Source: an uncultured Saprospiraceae bacterium
GTDB lineage: Bacteria > Bacteroidota > Bacteroidia > Chitinophagales > Saprospiraceae
Assembly (NCBI GenBank): GCA_938041325.1
Contig: CALIAG010000339.1
Coordinates: 1 to 33,267 of the forward strand
Direction: 5' to 3'
Length of the DNA stretch: 33,267 nt
Position numbers and translations under genes: made by a program. The notes beneath the pieces were generated by a model. It had not been told where the DNA came from, ran no database searches, and saw only the letters and a program-made list of their open reading frames with translations. The first letter of the stretch is position 1, and each line of letters starts with the position of its first letter. Positions 8,335-16,824 of the stretch are shown piece by piece.

Positions 8335-8901
8335 ATGAAAAAATTTAGTTTTCAAACAGATATAGTAAGAAGGAAAAAATTCAATAAAAGTGCTTTATTC
8401 TATGGTTTAATAGGCGCAGGACTTTTAGGATATGCTGGATTGAATTATCTGGATATGGGCATGGTCCCTCTTTTAGAAAAATTCATTTCTCAAATAGGTC
8501 TGCATGCGTATTCTATGTGGGTGTATATTGGGTTTTTGGCAGTTTGCTTATTCATGGTTATGCCTGCTTTGAGAACTTTATTCCAGAAGAAAGTTTCCGT
8601 AGGTGGAAACGTAAGCTTTGATGAAGAAAAATTGAAAATAGTTCGAGGAAGAGAAAAGTATATTATACCTGGTGCAGATTTGAATAAAATGCAATTCAAT
8701 CTTAAGGCCTTGCCAAGTGGAGAGAAAAAATCCAAGGAAAAATTATTTGGAGGAAGTTATATGACGATCCCAACGAAAAAGGGAGCCTTCAAATTAGAAT
8801 TGAATATAGATAGTAATGAGAAGAAAGAAGACCTCTTAGAAATGATAGAGTTTCTCAAAATCGAACATGATGTAGATGTGAAAGTTCAGGAAACTAAATA
8901 A
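8335..8901 (+). CDS. Two-TM membrane protein of unknown function
   Basis: 188 residues. A basic N-terminus (about residues 11-18) precedes a first membrane segment at about 20-36; a second lies at about 61-80. The C-terminal 105 residues are soluble, rich in Lys and Glu, with alternating beta-strand character (NVSFDEEKLKIVRGREKYII), like the strand-rich PH-like soluble part of many small bacterial membrane proteins. I do not recognise a family. A weak promoter (TTTT, 19 bases, TTATTTTG at 8299-8306) precedes the ATG by 28 bases. It is divergent from the DUF429 gene and ends before a strong bidirectional terminator, so it is probably transcribed alone. Confidence 0.75.
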   Translation: MKKFSFQTDIVRRKKFNKSALFYGLIGAGLLGYAGLNYLDMGMVPLLEKFISQIGLHAYSMWVYIGFLAVCLFMVMPALRTLFQKKVSVGGNVSFDEEKLKIVRGREKYIIPGADLNKMQFNLKALPSGEKKSKEKLFGGSYMTIPTKKGAFKLELNIDSNEKKEDLLEMIEFLKIEHDVDVKVQETK

Positions 8902-8945
8902 GCCAATAGTACGAATCTGATTGGTCTAAGAAATGTAAAATCTAA

Positions 8946-8983
8946 AAAAAGAGGTTGTCTCAAAATATAGACAACCTCTTTTT
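8946..8983. terminator. Bidirectional intrinsic terminator
   Basis: Perfect 15-bp inverted repeat (8946-8960 with 8969-8983), 8-base loop, A run on one side and T run on the other, located between two converging genes. Confidence 0.9.
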
Positions 8984-8986
8984 CAA

Positions 8987-9553
8987 TTAAAAATTATTGA
9001 ATGCTCGAATTTCGCTTTGACTAGCTCGTCCCCAATTGAACAACTCTTGGAATTGGTCCAAAGCTCCTCGTTGAAGTATTTTCTGTACCTCAGGATCAAA
9101 ATAAAGCATCTTCAATTTTTCTGTAAATAATTCGGTATTCACTTCTTTGGTCTTGCTCCTGATTAGCAAACCACAGCGGTTATTTATATATTCCGCTACG
9201 TATTCATTGAAAAAAGTGATAATTGGAACGCCATATTTAAAACAATCCTTAATCAGATTTCTTTTTAAATTTCCGGATGGAATGATTACTACAGAAGCTG
9301 CTTTGATGAATTGATCTTTTTCCTGATTCTTTGGTAAAATTTCAAAGCTTACAGCATCTTCTAATTTTTCCTGGCGGATTAAATTCTGGATTTCTGCAGT
9401 TTTTTCACTTCCTACAAGAACCAGTTTCATTTTCTTTTTGTGTTTCGGGGTAACATTTTGATAAATTGGTGAAAAGGAATAAATCACATTTTCTAAGCCG
9501 GATTCATCAATCATGTCCACAAACGACAGTACACGGAATGCAGTCATCGACAT
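8987..9553 (-). CDS. Stand-alone GT4-like glycosyltransferase half (GT-B C-terminal domain)
   Basis: 188 residues, about half of a normal group 1 glycosyltransferase. The sequence follows the C-terminal Rossmann half: MKLVLVGSEKTAEIQNLI at the first strand, then the SFEILPKNQEKDQFIKAASVVIIPS block (the step before the nucleotide-sugar site), GVPIITFFNEYVAEYI in place of the usual G-P-hydrophobic-E motif, and CGLLI. The canonical Glu-x7-Glu is not clear, so activity is uncertain. There is no N-terminal acceptor-binding half and no signal peptide. It could be a remnant, a regulatory subunit, or one half of a split enzyme. Starts ATG at 9553 and 9547 are both possible. Confidence 0.65.
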   Translation of the reverse strand: MSMTAFRVLSFVDMIDESGLENVIYSFSPIYQNVTPKHKKKMKLVLVGSEKTAEIQNLIRQEKLEDAVSFEILPKNQEKDQFIKAASVVIIPSGNLKRNLIKDCFKYGVPIITFFNEYVAEYINNRCGLLIRSKTKEVNTELFTEKLKMLYFDPEVQKILQRGALDQFQELFNWGRASQSEIRAFNNF

Positions 9554-9795
9554 TAATTTGTTTGGGTGAATAATAGTCTTTAAAATTTATAACATCTTTT
9601 GAAGGATATTACAAAAAAGGTATTGGCGTAGTTTTATTTGTGTTAATTCTAAAGACAATATGACTGGTTTGTATAACATATATTATTGCCAAATATATGT
9701 TTTTGTGACAGGGACAAATGACTCAAAAACGCTTTATCCACAAGAAATAAGGCATTATATTATATGAGTAATCTTTCAGAAAATGAAAATAGAAT

Positions 9796-9826
9796 TTTCT
9801 TTAATTAGAATTTTTAGGTAAGTTTA
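9796..9826 (+). promoter_or_regulatory. Probable promoter of the signalling operon
   Basis: TTTC (9796-9799), 19 bases, TAAGTTTA (9819-9826): one mismatch in each box of the Bacteroidota consensus. The predicted transcript start is at about 9830, inside the adjoining palindrome. Confidence 0.45.
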
Positions 9827-9852
9827 CCAAAATGGGAATTTTCCCATTTTGG
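9827..9852. promoter_or_regulatory. 26-base perfect palindrome, likely operator
   Basis: Two 12-base arms (CCAAAATGGGAA and its complement) around TT. It lies immediately downstream of the promoter boxes and 11 bases before the regulator's ATG, a position suited to autoregulation by a dimeric DNA-binding protein; a 5' mRNA hairpin is the alternative. Confidence 0.5.
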
Positions 9853-9863
9853 AACTATGCCGA

Positions 9864-11219
9864 ATGAAATCTGAAAATTTAAGGATATTTATTGTTGAAG
9901 ATGACCCTACATATATTAAATTAATTAAATATATATTCGAACTCAACCCTGCTTTTGAAATTTATCAATTTAATACTGGAAAGGAATGCATCGATAACTT
10001 GCACCTTAATCCTAATATCATCTCCTTGGATTATAGTCTTCCAGATATGACAGGAAGCTATATTTTGGAGAAGATCAAAGCATATAATGAAAACATAAAT
10101 GTAATTGTATTGTCAGGTCAGAGTGACATTTCTACCGCATTAGAACTCTTGAAAAATGGTGCCTATGATTACATTGTTAAAAACGGAGAAGCTTCAGATC
10201 GATTGAGGCAGTGTGTTTTTCATTTACAAAACACGATTTCACTTACCAAGAAGGTAGAAGTACTGAATGATGCATTGGCTTTGAAATACGATTTTCAAAA
10301 CCGGGTTATTGGTACAAGTCCTGCGATGCAAAACATCTTCAAATTAATAGGGAAAGCCATTAAGACAAATATCACCGTTTCAATTACTGGAGAAACGGGG
10401 TCAGGAAAAGAAATAATTGCGCGAAGTATCCATTACAATTCGAGGTTTCGAAAAGGGGACTTTGTAGCTGTTAATGTAAGTGCTATTCCGGGAGAACTAC
10501 TTGAATCCGAATTATTCGGATATGAAAAAGGAGCTTTTACTGGAGCAAATGCCCGTAAACTGGGCTATTTTGAAGTCGCCAATGAAGGAACTTTATTTCT
10601 TGATGAAATTGCTGAAATGGATTTTAACCTTCAATCTAAATTATTGCGTGTCATCCAGGAAAGAGAATTGATCAGATTAGGAGGGACAAGCCCTACTAAA
10701 TTCGACGCAAGGCTAATCGTTGCCACTCACAAAGACTTAGCAGAAGAAGTAAATGCTGGAAGATTTCGAGAAGATCTATATTATAGATTGTTAGGTCTTC
10801 CTATAAAAGTACCACCATTGAGAAGACGTGGCAATGATGTACTGCTTTTGATGCGGTATTTTTTAAATGAGTTTGCATCCTCTAATCAACTTGGCAAAAT
10901 ATCAATTGAACCACAAGCCAAAGAAAAGTTATTAAAGTATTCTTATCCCGGAAATGTAAGAGAGTTAAAAGCTATCGTTGAACTGGCCGTTGTCTTGTGT
11001 GAAAATAATACCATCACAGAAGATGAAATTAGATTTAACTCTCCAAGACAGTTAGAAACCTTTTTGTCTGATACGATGACGCTAAAAGAGTACAATAGAA
11101 AAATAATAGATTATTACTTAAAGCAAAATGAAAATGACGTTTTGCTCGTAGCAAAAAAACTGAACATTGGTAAATCCACAATTTATAGAATGTTAAAAGA
11201 AGATGCAGTTAACAATTAA
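9864..11219 (+). CDS. NtrC-family sigma-54-dependent response regulator
   Basis: 451 residues from the ATG at 9864; a longer frame from TTG at 9849 would begin inside the palindrome and is rejected. Receiver domain about 6-125 with acidic pair Asp13-Asp14, phospho-acceptor Asp56 (SLDYSLPD), Ser84 and Lys106. AAA+ domain about 145-380 with Walker A GETGSGKE (176-183), the sigma-54 contact GAFTGA (223-228), Walker B GTLFLDE (242-248) and the FREDLYYRL arginine segment (301-309). The C-terminus carries a Fis-type helix-turn-helix (VAKKLNIGKSTIYRML). It activates transcription by RpoN when phosphorylated. It heads an operon whose next gene (histidine kinase) starts 2 bases after its stop, so they are a likely cognate pair. 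Confidence 0.95.
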   Translation: MKSENLRIFIVEDDPTYIKLIKYIFELNPAFEIYQFNTGKECIDNLHLNPNIISLDYSLPDMTGSYILEKIKAYNENINVIVLSGQSDISTALELLKNGAYDYIVKNGEASDRLRQCVFHLQNTISLTKKVEVLNDALALKYDFQNRVIGTSPAMQNIFKLIGKAIKTNITVSITGETGSGKEIIARSIHYNSRFRKGDFVAVNVSAIPGELLESELFGYEKGAFTGANARKLGYFEVANEGTLFLDEIAEMDFNLQSKLLRVIQERELIRLGGTSPTKFDARLIVATHKDLAEEVNAGRFREDLYYRLLGLPIKVPPLRRRGNDVLLLMRYFLNEFASSNQLGKISIEPQAKEKLLKYSYPGNVRELKAIVELAVVLCENNTITEDEIRFNSPRQLETFLSDTMTLKEYNRKIIDYYLKQNENDVLLVAKKLNIGKSTIYRMLKEDAVNN

Positions 11220-11221
11220 GC

Positions 11222-13102
11222 ATGAAAAAGGAATCTTCAACTTCTCCAATCTTCAGCGAACAAAATCCAGAGGATTCTTCTCTACTATTTTTATTGTTCC
11301 AAAATAATCCAAATGGAATTGCTTTGGTGAATTACACTTCTCAAGAAATAATAAAAGTCAACCAAACTTTAATTTCGTTTTTAGAAATTGATCATGAAGA
11401 AATTCTTAAGATGAAATGGTCAGAATTAGACCTTAATTTTAACGATGATGTTTACCAAGCAAATCTAAGATCTCTCCACAAAGGGAAAATAAAACACTTC
11501 GATACAATTCATCCGTTCAAATCTAAAACCAAAAAAGGGATGAATTTAAGCATAAAATCTTCTATGCTTATTTCTAAAGAAAAGAAATACCTTTTATTCC
11601 AACTTGAAAAAAGTAAATTCGAACCCTATCTAGATGTCTTTTACAAGGAGAATACTTTTAGTCAAATTTTTGATCAGAGTCCAATTGGAATCATGATTGG
11701 ACATCGAGTTGGTCGATTGAAAGCAAATCCACGTTTGTGTGAAATGACAGGTTATACAGAGAAAGAATGGTTGGAAATGGACACTGCTGTATTTAGCCAT
11801 CCGGATGATGAAGTCATTTTTTTACAAAAAAGGAAAGAACTCTATGACAATAATATTCCATTAATAAATCTTCAAAAAAGATATATTCGCAAAGATCAAA
11901 GTGTCTTTTGGGCCAATGTTTTTGTATTCCCAATTTACTCTTCGCACGGAGCTTTGGAGTCAGACATCGCCTTTATTACAGATATCACTAAAGAACATGA
12001 AGCAAATCAAGAGATCATACTTTCTAATGAAAAGTATTTTGACCTCTTTGAAAACATGTATGATGCTTTGGTGGTATTGGACGAAAAGGGAAGTATTCTA
12101 GATGCGAACTTAGCTGCTCAACGATTATTTGATTTGAGTTTAGTGAAGTTGAAAAAAATGAATATTCAAGATTTGATTTATAATAAAGATTTAGATCAAT
12201 TTAATTCACTACAAAACGAATTGCGAACAGCGGGTTATTTTTCCAACTATATGATAAGAATAATTTCTAAAAACAAAGAGATAAGAACGGTCCAAATCAA
12301 TTCAAACGCCATTTTTCAATCCGGTAAATTTTCTGGTTCAAGAAATATTGTAAGGGATATTACAGAAGAATTGGAAACCCAACAAAAACAGAAAGAGTTG
12401 GTCAATAAGTTGAGCAATGCAAATCAAGAATTACAAGAGTTTGCTTATATCGTGTCGCATGATTTGAAAGCTCCCTTACGAGCAATTGCGAGCTTAGCGC
12501 AATGGCTTGCTGAAGATTATAAGAATGTTTTGGATGATACAGGAAAAATGCAATTGGACTTGTTGAATAAGCGGGTTGAAAGGATGCATAATTTTATTGA
12601 AGGTATTTTAGAATACTCAAGAGTAAGTCGCGAAAAAGAGAAAATAGAAAAAGTGGACCTTAAAAAAATTCTTTTAGAAGTACTCGATAGCTTAGCTCCA
12701 CCGTCAACTTTTAAAATAAATATTCCCAAATCAATGCCTTTTATTTATTGCCAAAGGCTTAGGATTTTTCAATTGTTCCAAAACTTGATCAGTAACGCAA
12801 TAAAATACAATGATAAAGAGGAAGGGCAAATTGATATTAGGCTACAGGAAGAATTGAATTTATTTAGAATAAGTGTAACAGACAATGGCCCAGGCATAGA
12901 TAAAAAGTATCATGATAAGGTATTTCAGATATTCCAAACACTGCAATCACGTGATGCATATGAGAGTACAGGGATAGGCTTAACAATAGTGAAACGAATT
13001 GTGGAAATGCATGGAGGCGAAATACAAATATTTTCAGACAACAATCAAGGAGCAACTTTTGAATTTACTATTCCTAAATTATTAGACAAGACTATTGACT
13101 AA
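11222..13102 (+). CDS. Cytoplasmic triple-PAS sensor histidine kinase
   Basis: 626 residues without membrane segments. Three PAS-like domains at about 20-133, 145-262 and 272-385; the second and third are the clearer ones (SPIGIMIG..., ENMYDALVVLDEKGSILDAN). HisKA follows with phospho-acceptor His413 (VSHDLKAPLRAI), then an HATPase domain with an N-box (FQNLISNAIKYND), DNGPGID and GIGLTIVKRI. The HisKA sequence is of the type found in phytochrome-like kinases that pair with Rcp1-like single receivers, and just such a receiver follows, its ATG overlapping this stop codon by one base (TAATG). It senses a soluble or intracellular signal; no cofactor-binding residue can be assigned. Confidence 0.93.
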   Translation: MKKESSTSPIFSEQNPEDSSLLFLLFQNNPNGIALVNYTSQEIIKVNQTLISFLEIDHEEILKMKWSELDLNFNDDVYQANLRSLHKGKIKHFDTIHPFKSKTKKGMNLSIKSSMLISKEKKYLLFQLEKSKFEPYLDVFYKENTFSQIFDQSPIGIMIGHRVGRLKANPRLCEMTGYTEKEWLEMDTAVFSHPDDEVIFLQKRKELYDNNIPLINLQKRYIRKDQSVFWANVFVFPIYSSHGALESDIAFITDITKEHEANQEIILSNEKYFDLFENMYDALVVLDEKGSILDANLAAQRLFDLSLVKLKKMNIQDLIYNKDLDQFNSLQNELRTAGYFSNYMIRIISKNKEIRTVQINSNAIFQSGKFSGSRNIVRDITEELETQQKQKELVNKLSNANQELQEFAYIVSHDLKAPLRAIASLAQWLAEDYKNVLDDTGKMQLDLLNKRVERMHNFIEGILEYSRVSREKEKIEKVDLKKILLEVLDSLAPPSTFKINIPKSMPFIYCQRLRIFQLFQNLISNAIKYNDKEEGQIDIRLQEELNLFRISVTDNGPGIDKKYHDKVFQIFQTLQSRDAYESTGIGLTIVKRIVEMHGGEIQIFSDNNQGATFEFTIPKLLDKTID

Positions 13103-13512
13103 TGAAAAATAACAAACCAATATTACTGATAGAAGATGATCTTGTTGATGCTTTGACTGTAAAAAGGGCATTTAAAGAATTGAATGTAAAAAATAAAATC
13201 ATTCATAAACCTGATGGAGAACAAGCTTTGGACTTGCTAACAGATAAGAGTTCACCCCTTCCCTGTATGATTTTATTGGACCTTAATATGCCTAGAATGA
13301 ATGGCTTAGAGTTTATCGAGCAAGCAAAATCGGACCTTACATTAAGGTCCATTCCAATTATAGTGTTGACTACTTCCTCTGAATACCGCGACAAAGAAAA
13401 AAGTTTTGAACATAGTGTCGCTGGATATCTTGTAAAACCACTAGATTATACTATTTTTGTGCAAATGATAAAAACGCTTTCTGCCTATTGGACAGTAAGC
13501 GAAATGTTGTAA
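13102..13512 (+). CDS. Rcp1-like single-domain response regulator
   Basis: 136 residues consisting only of a receiver domain: acidic pair Glu11-Asp12-Asp13 (LIEDD), phospho-acceptor Asp60 (ILLDLNMPRMNG), VLTTSS with the conserved Thr/Ser, and the YLVKPL lysine. The extended DLNMPRMNGLEF and RSIPIIVLTTSS pattern is that of Rcp1-type regulators that shuttle phosphate from PAS/phytochrome-type kinases. Translationally coupled to the kinase gene through a 1-base overlap. With no output domain it should either compete for phosphate or pass it on to an HPt domain, for which the next gene supplies a candidate. Confidence 0.93.
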   Translation: MKNNKPILLIEDDLVDALTVKRAFKELNVKNKIIHKPDGEQALDLLTDKSSPLPCMILLDLNMPRMNGLEFIEQAKSDLTLRSIPIIVLTTSSEYRDKEKSFEHSVAGYLVKPLDYTIFVQMIKTLSAYWTVSEML

Positions 13513-13584
13513 GTGATTCACTGAATTACTTAAGCCTTATTGAGAAACAAATTTCTAAACTTCCCCAGTTTAAAAAAGCCTCTG

Positions 13585-14337
13585 ATGCAATTTTTATACA
13601 TCGAAGATGACGAATTCGATCGTCTAGCTGTTTATAGATACTTGGGTAAATGGGATTTACAGAATTGCGTAATTTTTAAAAATACGCTCTCTGAAGCTAT
13701 TGATCAGTTAAAAGAGAATAAATACCAAGTAATCTTTTCGGATCTCCAATTGACGGATGGAAACGCCTTGTCTCTGCTCACAAAATTTCCCAAGCAAAAG
13801 TTTATCTTTATTTCTGGCATTGAAGATAGAGAAGTATTGGAGATTATCCATGCCAATAAGAATGCTCAGTTTATCAAAAAAGATTTTGATTTGAGCTACC
13901 TTTTACTAATAAAGAATGAAATCTTAAAAGCAAAAGGCAAAGAGGATATTTCGAAAATCTCGAAACCTACAAATCCAAATATAAAAACTGATTACGATTT
14001 GAGCAATCTTCGAAGATCATTTAATAACAATGAAAAACTTGTTATGGAAGTTGTCAAAGAATTTATCAAACATATCCCTATAAAATTAAAGGCTTTGGAT
14101 AATGCTATTGGGCAAAAAAATGAAACGGGTATTAAAAATATTACTCATCAGTTGAAGACTTCTTTTTCTTTAATGGGATTGAAAAAATGTTATAGTATTT
14201 TAGTAGCCATGGAAGACCAAGCAAGTCAAACTAAAAAGAATGAAGCATTCGATTTTCCAAAACAATTTAAAAATTTGAGTACTTTAACTTCGAACGGAAT
14301 AGTTCAATTAGAAAATTTATTGGAAGCTAATGATTGA
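13585..14337 (+). CDS. Receiver-HPt phosphorelay protein
   Basis: 250 residues from ATG 13585 (MQFLYIEDDE); an upstream TTG at 13540 would add 15 poorly conserved residues. Receiver domain about 1-118 with Glu7-Asp8-Asp9, phospho-acceptor Asp53 (IFSDLQLTDGNAL), FIFISG and the lysine of FIKKDF. After a linker, an HPt four-helix domain about 135-250 with the phospho-accepting His188 in THQLKTSFSLMGL. It could take phosphate from the neighbouring kinase/Rcp1 pair and hand it to the NtrC-type regulator, closing a relay within the operon; this routing is inference. Its end overlaps the next gene by 8 bases. Confidence 0.88.
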   Translation: MQFLYIEDDEFDRLAVYRYLGKWDLQNCVIFKNTLSEAIDQLKENKYQVIFSDLQLTDGNALSLLTKFPKQKFIFISGIEDREVLEIIHANKNAQFIKKDFDLSYLLLIKNEILKAKGKEDISKISKPTNPNIKTDYDLSNLRRSFNNNEKLVMEVVKEFIKHIPIKLKALDNAIGQKNETGIKNITHQLKTSFSLMGLKKCYSILVAMEDQASQTKKNEAFDFPKQFKNLSTLTSNGIVQLENLLEAND

Positions 14338-14785
14338 GATCGATTATTTGAATTATCAAGATAAGCTGAATTTGAAAAATGTGGACGGGAAAAGGATGGT
14401 CTTTGATCCAATTCGGAAAAAATTTATCGTACTTGGACCCGAAGAATTGGTAAGGCAAATGGTTATTCAATATTTGATTGAAGATCGGTCTTATAACAAA
14501 AATAAGATTGCGGTTGAAAAGTCTTTGCAAGTCAATAAGCAACTTCGACGATTTGATATTCTGATTTATAAAAAAGAGATTTCCGAACCGTTTCTTTTAG
14601 TGGAGTGCAAAGCTCCTAAAGTCAAAATTTCGCAGAAAACTTTTGAGCAAATAGCATGGTACAATATGCCCTTGAAAGTAGACTATTTGATGGTCACGAA
14701 TGGAATGGAAACGTTTTGCTGTAAAATGGATTACGAGAATGAAAGTTTTGATTTTTTAAAAGAAATTCCTTCCAACAATTCTTAA
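14330..14785 (+). CDS. HsdR N-terminal-like (PD-(D/E)XK nuclease fold) protein
   Basis: 151 residues matching the short stand-alone 'type I restriction enzyme R protein N-terminal' proteins that are nearly universal in Bacteroidota. The nuclease-fold core is visible: Asp76 in RRFDILIY and Glu92-x-Lys94 in LLVECKAPK, preceded by an acidic residue around Glu63. There is no helicase and no HsdM/HsdS nearby, so it is not a restriction system by itself; its cellular role is not established. The ATG at 14330 overlaps the preceding stop by 8 bases, indicating translational coupling to the signalling operon, although functional linkage need not follow. Confidence 0.88.
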   Translation: MIEIDYLNYQDKLNLKNVDGKRMVFDPIRKKFIVLGPEELVRQMVIQYLIEDRSYNKNKIAVEKSLQVNKQLRRFDILIYKKEISEPFLLVECKAPKVKISQKTFEQIAWYNMPLKVDYLMVTNGMETFCCKMDYENESFDFLKEIPSNNS

Positions 14786-14807
14786 TTCAAAATTGCCTAT
14801 AAATTAC

Positions 14808-14846
14808 TCAACCTTTCCTTAACAATTGAAGCTAGGGAAAGGTTGA
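14808..14846. terminator. Hairpin between convergent genes, terminator-like
   Basis: 11-bp inverted repeat (14808-14818 with 14836-14846) with a 17-base loop. T tracts are short on both sides, so termination efficiency is uncertain. Confidence 0.55.
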
Positions 14847-14870
14847 TCAGTTTAATGAAATAAAATAACT

Positions 14871-15062
14871 CTAAGTCGGAACTACCTTTGCAGTCTTAAG
14901 GCCCTGCTCAATTCTTTTTAAATGTACAGGGATATCACGCAATGCATTAACGGACTGTGAGTGGTAACGCTTGAAACAATCATCGGTTTCATAAGCGTAA
15001 TTTGTAGCGTTTTCAAGCTTCGAGAGAAGTGAAATCAGCTTGTTGAAATCATTGGTATCCAT
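14871..15062 (-). CDS. Small hypothetical protein, 63 aa
   Basis: A predicted soluble, mostly helical 63-residue protein beginning MDTNDFNKLISLLSKLENAT with heptad-like spacing of hydrophobics, and containing one Cys (CFKRYH). No family recognised. Supported by an ATG start, a terminator-like hairpin just past its stop, and residue composition that is not simply AT-driven. No clear promoter was found; the best is TTTG followed after 18 bases by TAATTTAA. It may be a small regulator linked to the neighbouring signalling operon, but nothing in the sequence shows this. Confidence 0.55.
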   Translation of the reverse strand: MDTNDFNKLISLLSKLENATNYAYETDDCFKRYHSQSVNALRDIPVHLKRIEQGLKTAKVVPT

Positions 15063-15335
15063 TCTAAACGATTTAATAGGTGATCTTAAATTAACCGTCA
15101 GGCATATTTAACAAATGATATATGTCAAAAATTGTACCTGAAATTGTGTTCAAAAGGCGTGTAAGGGCAATTGGTCAAAAAAAAAAGGATAATGCAAAAT
15201 TTCGAATAAACAGAGTTGTGTCGATATTATGTTTCGAATAATATCTATTTCGCTTAATAAAATACGAATTTTTATTGATATTTCAAAATATTTACATATA
15301 AATTAAATTGGCTTTTGTTAAAACGCAAACAAAGC
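15063..15335. other. AT-rich intergenic region
   Basis: No gene seen. It contains an 8-bp inverted repeat (15223-15230 with 15238-15245) and two copies of TTTCGAATAA. The downstream side of the aspartate kinase gene shows no clear terminator. Confidence 0.5.
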
Positions 15336-16628
15336 CTATTTTCTTATCATCATAGGAACATTTTTGACCACGATCTGAGTATTTCTTCCTATTCGTTCTT
15401 CAAGAAGCACGATCTTACCTTTTTTCAAAGTATCAAGCAATTCTTTTTGGTAGTGCCTTACTGTTAATAACTCAAGATTCCTTTCTACACTAACCTTGAA
15501 TTCCTGTTCAATATTTTTCACAAAATTATCTATTCGATCGTCAATGTCATTGACACAAACAGAAAATGTAATTGCACCGTTTTGCATCATATTAACTTGC
15601 AATCTATATTCTGCAATATTGTTAAAAAGGTGTCGCATGTGGTGCTCTGCCACAAATGAAAAATCTCTTGTAGAAATTCGGAGCAATGCTTGATTTTGCT
15701 CAACAGCAATTATTGGAGGATAATTGTCGCCAACTTCATCAGAGATGTAAGTACCAGAACCTTGCGGATCGATAAAAGACTTGACGTATAATGGAATATT
15801 TTTATTCTGTAATGGTTTTATCGTTTTTGGATGAATAACTTTTGCACCATAGTAAGTCATTTCAATAGCTTCCTTGTAAGATAAGCCATCTAGTTTTATT
15901 ACGTTTTCAAATAACCTTGGATCAGCGGTTAATACACCTGGCACATCTTTCCAAATGGTCATGGATTCTGCGTCCAAGCAATAAGAGAAAATAGCAGCAG
16001 TATAATCTGACCCTTCCCGGCCTAAAGTGGTTGTGAAATTTTCTGAAGAGGAACCAATGAATCCTTGAGTCACTACAAAACCACCTTTTTCCAACATAGG
16101 ATTCACAACAGTTTTGGCATTATCTATCGTTTCATCCCATTGGACCCAAGCTTCTCTATACAAATTATCCGTTCGGATGACATCCCTTGCATCCAACCAT
16201 TGTGAAGACAAATTACATTCATTCAAATAAGCACAAAGAATTCTGGAGGAAACCAATTCTCCAATTCCAACAATCTGATCATATATATAGTCATAAGGAT
16301 CTTCTGGTTCTTCTTCTATAATCCAATCAACGGCAACAAAAATGTCATTCACCAATTCATAGATTTCGTGTTTTTCGCCAAACAAATCTCTGATGATCTC
16401 AAAATGAGTATTTTTTACCTCGTTTAATGCGGACAATGCATCTCCCTTTTGTTTTGCGTAAGCATTGACCACCTTCTCCATTGCATTGGTTGTTTTACCA
16501 ATGGCAGAGACGACAATTACAAGCGATTCATCCTTAACATTGCTCAATATTTTCGCGACATTTTTAATCGCTTCCGCATCCTTAACCGATGCTCCTCCGA
16601 ATTTATAAACCTTTTTTGTACTGTGCAT
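15336..16628 (-). CDS. lysC: Aspartate kinase, monofunctional
   Basis: Phosphorylates L-aspartate, the first step towards lysine, threonine, methionine and diaminopimelate; cytoplasmic. 430 residues. Motifs: KFGGASV at 9-15 (the family usually has KFGGTSV), the TTLGREGSDYTAA phosphate-binding block, and WKDVPGVLTADPR, followed by the EMTYYGAKVIHPKT region of the kinase fold. The C-terminal about 130 residues form ACT-like regulatory domains, suggesting feedback control by lysine or threonine, but the ligand cannot be deduced. There is no homoserine dehydrogenase domain. A perfect -7 promoter box lies 28 bases upstream. The gene is divergent from the oad operon and appears monocistronic. Confidence 0.95.
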   Translation of the reverse strand: MHSTKKVYKFGGASVKDAEAIKNVAKILSNVKDESLVIVVSAIGKTTNAMEKVVNAYAKQKGDALSALNEVKNTHFEIIRDLFGEKHEIYELVNDIFVAVDWIIEEEPEDPYDYIYDQIVGIGELVSSRILCAYLNECNLSSQWLDARDVIRTDNLYREAWVQWDETIDNAKTVVNPMLEKGGFVVTQGFIGSSSENFTTTLGREGSDYTAAIFSYCLDAESMTIWKDVPGVLTADPRLFENVIKLDGLSYKEAIEMTYYGAKVIHPKTIKPLQNKNIPLYVKSFIDPQGSGTYISDEVGDNYPPIIAVEQNQALLRISTRDFSFVAEHHMRHLFNNIAEYRLQVNMMQNGAITFSVCVNDIDDRIDNFVKNIEQEFKVSVERNLELLTVRHYQKELLDTLKKGKIVLLEERIGRNTQIVVKNVPMMIRK

Positions 16629-16655
16629 TTTCTAAAAATTGTGTAAAAAGTTGTG

Positions 16656-16663
16656 CAAATATA
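16656..16663 (-). promoter_or_regulatory. Promoter -7 element of lysC
   Basis: TATATTTG on the minus strand, a full match to TAnnTTTG, 28 bases before the lysC ATG. No TTTG is found at the usual -33 spacing, so the promoter is only half-supported. Confidence 0.5.
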
Positions 16664-16824
16664 GTTTTATTGATTTTGATGAATCTGAATATTTTAAAAA
16701 TAAATCCATAATTCTGTCATTTCTTAAAAAAAAGAATCGGACAAGCACCAAATCAGCAATAATTCATCTTGAAAATTGTAAATATTTTTTATAGTCAAAA
16801 GAAATGCTCTTTTCCAAGTTCTTA

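Larger units (their letters stand above)
9554..9863. other. Divergent intergenic region with two inverted repeats
   Basis: Separates the leftward glycosyltransferase-like gene from the rightward signalling operon. It contains a 10-bp inverted repeat with 7-base spacer (9675-9684 with 9692-9701), a promoter-like pair at 9796-9826 and the 26-base palindrome at 9827-9852. No small gene was seen. Confidence 0.6.

Noticed and set aside
9849-9863. TTG start giving the NtrC-type regulator five extra residues
   Set aside because: The TTG lies inside the 26-base palindrome, and the ATG at 9864 gives the usual receiver-domain N-terminus.
13540-13584. TTG start for the receiver-HPt protein
   Set aside because: The added residues are not receiver-like; the ATG at 13585 gives the expected first strand.
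14330-14785. Type I restriction-modification system
   Set aside because: Only the short HsdR N-terminal-like protein is present, without motor, methylase or specificity subunits; such lone proteins are general in Bacteroidota.
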